From positions 1 to 16,837 of the forward strand of contig CAPGDO010000023.1 of assembly GCA_948616985.1 (NCBI GenBank): a stretch of DNA of 16,837 nucleotides, read 5' to 3'. Positions 14,974 through 16,837 of the stretch are shown one piece after another (position 1 is the stretch's first letter; every line of letters begins with the position of its first letter). The position numbers and the translations under genes were made by a program. The notes under the pieces were generated by a model. It was not told the DNA's origin and did not search any database. It saw only the letters and a program-made list of their open reading frames with translations. This stretch comes from MGBC163016 sp910588905. GTDB taxonomy: Bacteria; Actinomycetota; Coriobacteriia; Coriobacteriales; Eggerthellaceae.

Positions 14974-16062
14974 CTATGCCATCTGGGCAATGACTGCCTG
15001 GGTGAATTCTGTGGTGCTAGCCGGGGCCTTCGCCTGACCCTCCGCCCGACGGATGTCTCCCGTGAGCACCTGGCCCTGAGCGTAGACCTCACGGATGGCC
15101 GTGCGAACGCGCTCCGCTGCCTGCTGCTCTCCCAGGTGATCAAGCATCATGGCCGCTGATAGGATCTCTGCCGTCGGATTCGCCAGATTTTTGCCAGCGA
15201 TATCAGGGGCAGAGCCATGGACGGCCTCGAATACGGCATACTCCTTGCCGATGTTCGCACCAGGCGCAATCCCCAAGCCTCCCACGAGCCCGGCTGCCAG
15301 GTCAGAGGCGATATCACCGTAGAGATTCGGGAACACGATGACATCGAACTGAGAAGGGTCCATCACCATGTTCATGCAGAAGGCATCTATGATGCGATCA
15401 TCGAAACCTATCTTGCCCTCATAGGCCTTCGCCACCTCTCGCGCTTCCCGCAGGAAGAGCCCATCGGAGTGCTTCATGATGTTGGCCTTATGCACAGCGG
15501 TCACCTTGGAGCGGCCGTGCTTCTGAGCGTAATCGAAGGCGAAGCGCACGATATCGTGCGTGGCGGTCACGGAGATGGGCTTGATGGAGATGCCTGAATC
15601 CTTGCGGATGGCGCCTTTCCCCATCTTGTCGATGAAGCTGATGAGCTCCAGGGCCTCTTCCGTACCCTCTTCGAATTCGATGCCTGCGTAGAGGTCTTCG
15701 GTGTTCTCGCGCACCACGATGAGGTCGACATCGTCGTACCGACCACCCGCACCAGGAATGGACATGACCGGACGAAGATTCGTATACAGGTTCAGCGTCT
15801 TGCGCAGCGCCACGTTCACACTGCGAAAGCCCGTTCCCACAGGGGTGGTAACGGGTCCTTTGATAGCCACCTTGTACTGCTTGATGGCTTCGATGGTCTC
15901 ATCGGGGAGAGGGGTGCCGAATTCATCTATGACGGCAGCACCCGCCTTCGCGATGATCCAATCTATCTGAGCGCCGCTTGCTGCGACGACTTCCTGCATG
16001 GCAGCAGAGGTCTCAGGCCCGATCCCGTCTCCCGGGATGAGCACCACTTCATGACGCGTCAT
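14974..16062 (-). CDS. icd: NAD-dependent isocitrate dehydrogenase
   Basis: Oxidatively decarboxylates isocitrate to 2-oxoglutarate. A 362-aa member of the isocitrate/isopropylmalate dehydrogenase family. The substrate loop FRSVNVALRKTLNLYTNLRP (79-98) supplies Ser81, Asn83, Arg87 and Arg97. Arg118 lies in VVREN, Tyr125 in TEDLYAG and the catalytic Lys192 in HKANIMK. Metal ligands Asp250 and Asp254 are in NLYGDIASD. The cofactor region HGSAPDIAGKNLANP has Asp287-Ile288 where NADP enzymes carry Lys-Tyr, so NAD is predicted. The substrate loop has Ser81, as in isocitrate dehydrogenases, which argues against isopropylmalate dehydrogenase. AGGGAGA lies 3 nt before the ATG, and the gene begins 9 nt after the HEAT-like gene. 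It forms an operon with acnA, giving citrate to 2-oxoglutarate. Confidence 0.93.
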   Translation of the reverse strand: MTRHEVVLIPGDGIGPETSAAMQEVVAASGAQIDWIIAKAGAAVIDEFGTPLPDETIEAIKQYKVAIKGPVTTPVGTGFRSVNVALRKTLNLYTNLRPVMSIPGAGGRYDDVDLIVVRENTEDLYAGIEFEEGTEEALELISFIDKMGKGAIRKDSGISIKPISVTATHDIVRFAFDYAQKHGRSKVTAVHKANIMKHSDGLFLREAREVAKAYEGKIGFDDRIIDAFCMNMVMDPSQFDVIVFPNLYGDIASDLAAGLVGGLGIAPGANIGKEYAVFEAVHGSAPDIAGKNLANPTAEILSAAMMLDHLGEQQAAERVRTAIREVYAQGQVLTGDIRRAEGQAKAPASTTEFTQAVIAQMA

Positions 16063-16071
16063 CTTGTCTCC

Positions 16072-16677
16072 CTACTTTGAAAGATTCTCTACGATCTGAG
16101 CAGCTCGCTTGCCCAACTGGCCTTTGCCGTTCTCGGCATCGAACTTCATGCGGGCCGCCAGCTCTTCCTTCACCTGAGGTGCCAGCTTGCCGGAAGAAAG
16201 ATCGATCACTGCCACCAGCATATCCAGGAACTCCAGATCCCCGTGGTAGCACTGGATGGCCTCATCCAAGAGCGGCCAGACCTTCTCAGAGCGGTTCTCC
16301 GTGGTGGCGCCGAGCGCGCAAAGGAAGCGCACGGCAGAAAGGCGGAGGGGACCGGAGTCCTCATCGAAGAGCGCTGTTTCCGCACCCAGGAGTGCCTTAT
16401 CGCACGAGCGGGAATCCAAAGAGACCAGCTCCGTCAAAGCATCCAGGACCTCCCAGCGAGTCTGAGCCTCAGGACGATTCAGAGCATCGATGATATCTGC
16501 CGTGAAAGGAGCCACTTTATCGGGAGAGTCCTTAGCCACGGCGGCGATGACAGCCGCAGAATTCTGGCGATCCCGCCGCGATGATCCAGCTAGGCTCGCA
16601 ACATGCTTCTCCAGGGTCTTCTTGTTCTTGATGGCTGCTGCTGCGGCTTCTTTGACATCATCGCTGCGTGTGCTCAT
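16072..16677 (-). CDS. HEAT-like alpha-helical protein of unknown function
   Basis: A 201-aa soluble protein built from paired helices typical of HEAT/armadillo-like solenoids. Examples are RRDRQNSAAVIAAVAKDSPDKVAPFTADIIDAL (34-66), EAQTRWEVLDALTELVSLDS (70-89), and GPLRLSAVRFLCALGATTENRSEKVWPLLDEAI (109-141). The repeated pattern of a charged turn, then R-x-x-x-hydrophobic helices (RQNSAA, TRWEVL, LRLSAV) supports about three to four repeats. No catalytic residues stand out. AAGGAG lies 8 nt before the ATG. It is first in the operon with icd and acnA, so a scaffold or regulatory partner in that pathway is conceivable but only inferred from position. Confidence 0.75.
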   Translation of the reverse strand: MSTRSDDVKEAAAAAIKNKKTLEKHVASLAGSSRRDRQNSAAVIAAVAKDSPDKVAPFTADIIDALNRPEAQTRWEVLDALTELVSLDSRSCDKALLGAETALFDEDSGPLRLSAVRFLCALGATTENRSEKVWPLLDEAIQCYHGDLEFLDMLVAVIDLSSGKLAPQVKEELAARMKFDAENGKGQLGKRAAQIVENLSK

Positions 16678-16727
16678 GCAGATTGCTCCTTACGCATAGG
16701 AAGGGGATAGATACCCCATGATGTTCC

Positions 16728-16733
16728 ATTATA
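16728..16733 (-). promoter_or_regulatory. -10 box of the HEAT-like-icd-acnA operon promoter
   Basis: TATAAT is a perfect -10 on the minus strand, 50 nt before the first ATG. At a 17-nt spacing the -35 is GCTACA, poor in its first half and lying inside the hairpin at 16743-16761. An activator could be needed. Confidence 0.6.
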
Positions 16734-16742
16734 TATGAGAAG

Positions 16743-16761
16743 GGGGAGCCTGTAGCTCCCC
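16743..16761 (-). terminator. Possible terminator of an upstream minus-strand gene outside the window
   Basis: GGGGAGC and GCTCCCC form a 7-bp stem with a 5-nt loop. On the minus strand CTTCTC follows, a weak U-tract. The final 75 bases (16763-16837) contain another small hairpin (CGCCC/GGGCG, with CTTTCG after it) and no convincing ORF. A minus-strand TAG at 16825-16827 could end an upstream gene, but four codons are too few to judge. Confidence 0.4.
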
Positions 16762-16837
16762 TCGTGATCCTTGTGCGTTGGATGTCCCCAGACGCACGAA
16801 AGCGCCCCTCGTGGGCGGAACGTCCTAGTCTCCCGCG

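Noticed and set aside
14974..16062. 3-isopropylmalate dehydrogenase instead of isocitrate dehydrogenase
   Set aside because: The substrate loop has Ser81 and Asn83 in FRSVNVALRK, as in isocitrate enzymes, and the gene sits with acnA rather than leu genes.
1..16837. CRISPR arrays, tRNA or rRNA genes, insertion sequences, prophage genes
   Set aside because: I saw no regularly spaced repeats, no cloverleaf-like sequences and no transposase, integrase or phage proteins on either strand.

Overview
This 16.8 kb window looks like chromosomal core sequence from a high-GC Actinomycetota bacterium. My best guess is a Coriobacteriia (Eggerthellaceae-like) anaerobe. The reasons are the codon and GC character, the protein flavour (Ltp-repeat surface protein, NAD-type isocitrate dehydrogenase next to an AcnA-type aconitase) and a palindromic repeat inside guaA of a type I recall from such genomes. 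The taxonomic call is an inference from memory, not a search.

Left arm, minus strand (1-4616). A four-gene run reads leftward: a tyrosine phosphatase of the Y_phosphatase3 type, a membrane-anchored protein with two Ltp repeats (GTG start directly abutting the phosphatase stop), a Tat-exported GH3/NagZ-like lipoprotein, and guaA (GMP synthase), which has its own promoter and lacks its last base and stop at the window edge. The phosphatase to GH3 genes are tightly packed and look like one cell-envelope operon.

Zinc module, plus strand (4617-7122). A 70-bp divergent intergenic region carries a perfect 8-2-8 palindrome typical of ArsR/SmtB operators. It is followed by an SmtB-like regulator with a complete alpha5 zinc site and a P1B-type Zn/Cd/Pb efflux ATPase. 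The ATPase lacks a heavy-metal-associated domain and has a Cys/His-rich N-terminal tail instead.

baeRF gene, plus strand (7123-8538). Downstream of the ATPase is a gene of the bacterial archaeo-eukaryotic release-factor-like (baeRF) superfamily. Its 146-nt leader holds a degenerate copy of the zinc operator and, further in, two perfect interlocking stems in an H-type pseudoknot order just before the ribosome binding site. A UUCG-loop terminator closes it. This leader is the least explained part of the window and the best candidate for something undescribed. An orphan XRE regulator follows and meets the next block at a shared bidirectional terminator.

Right arm, minus strand (9036-16837). Reading leftward from the right edge, a promoter drives a HEAT-like helical protein, NAD-isocitrate dehydrogenase and aconitase (two steps of the TCA/glutamate branch). 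Next comes a 643-aa three-helix membrane protein of a conserved but functionally unknown family, then rplJ-rplL. The ribosomal stalk genes have their own consensus promoter, whose -35 box overlaps the stop codon of the membrane protein gene, and a recognisable L10 leader with a strong downstream hairpin.
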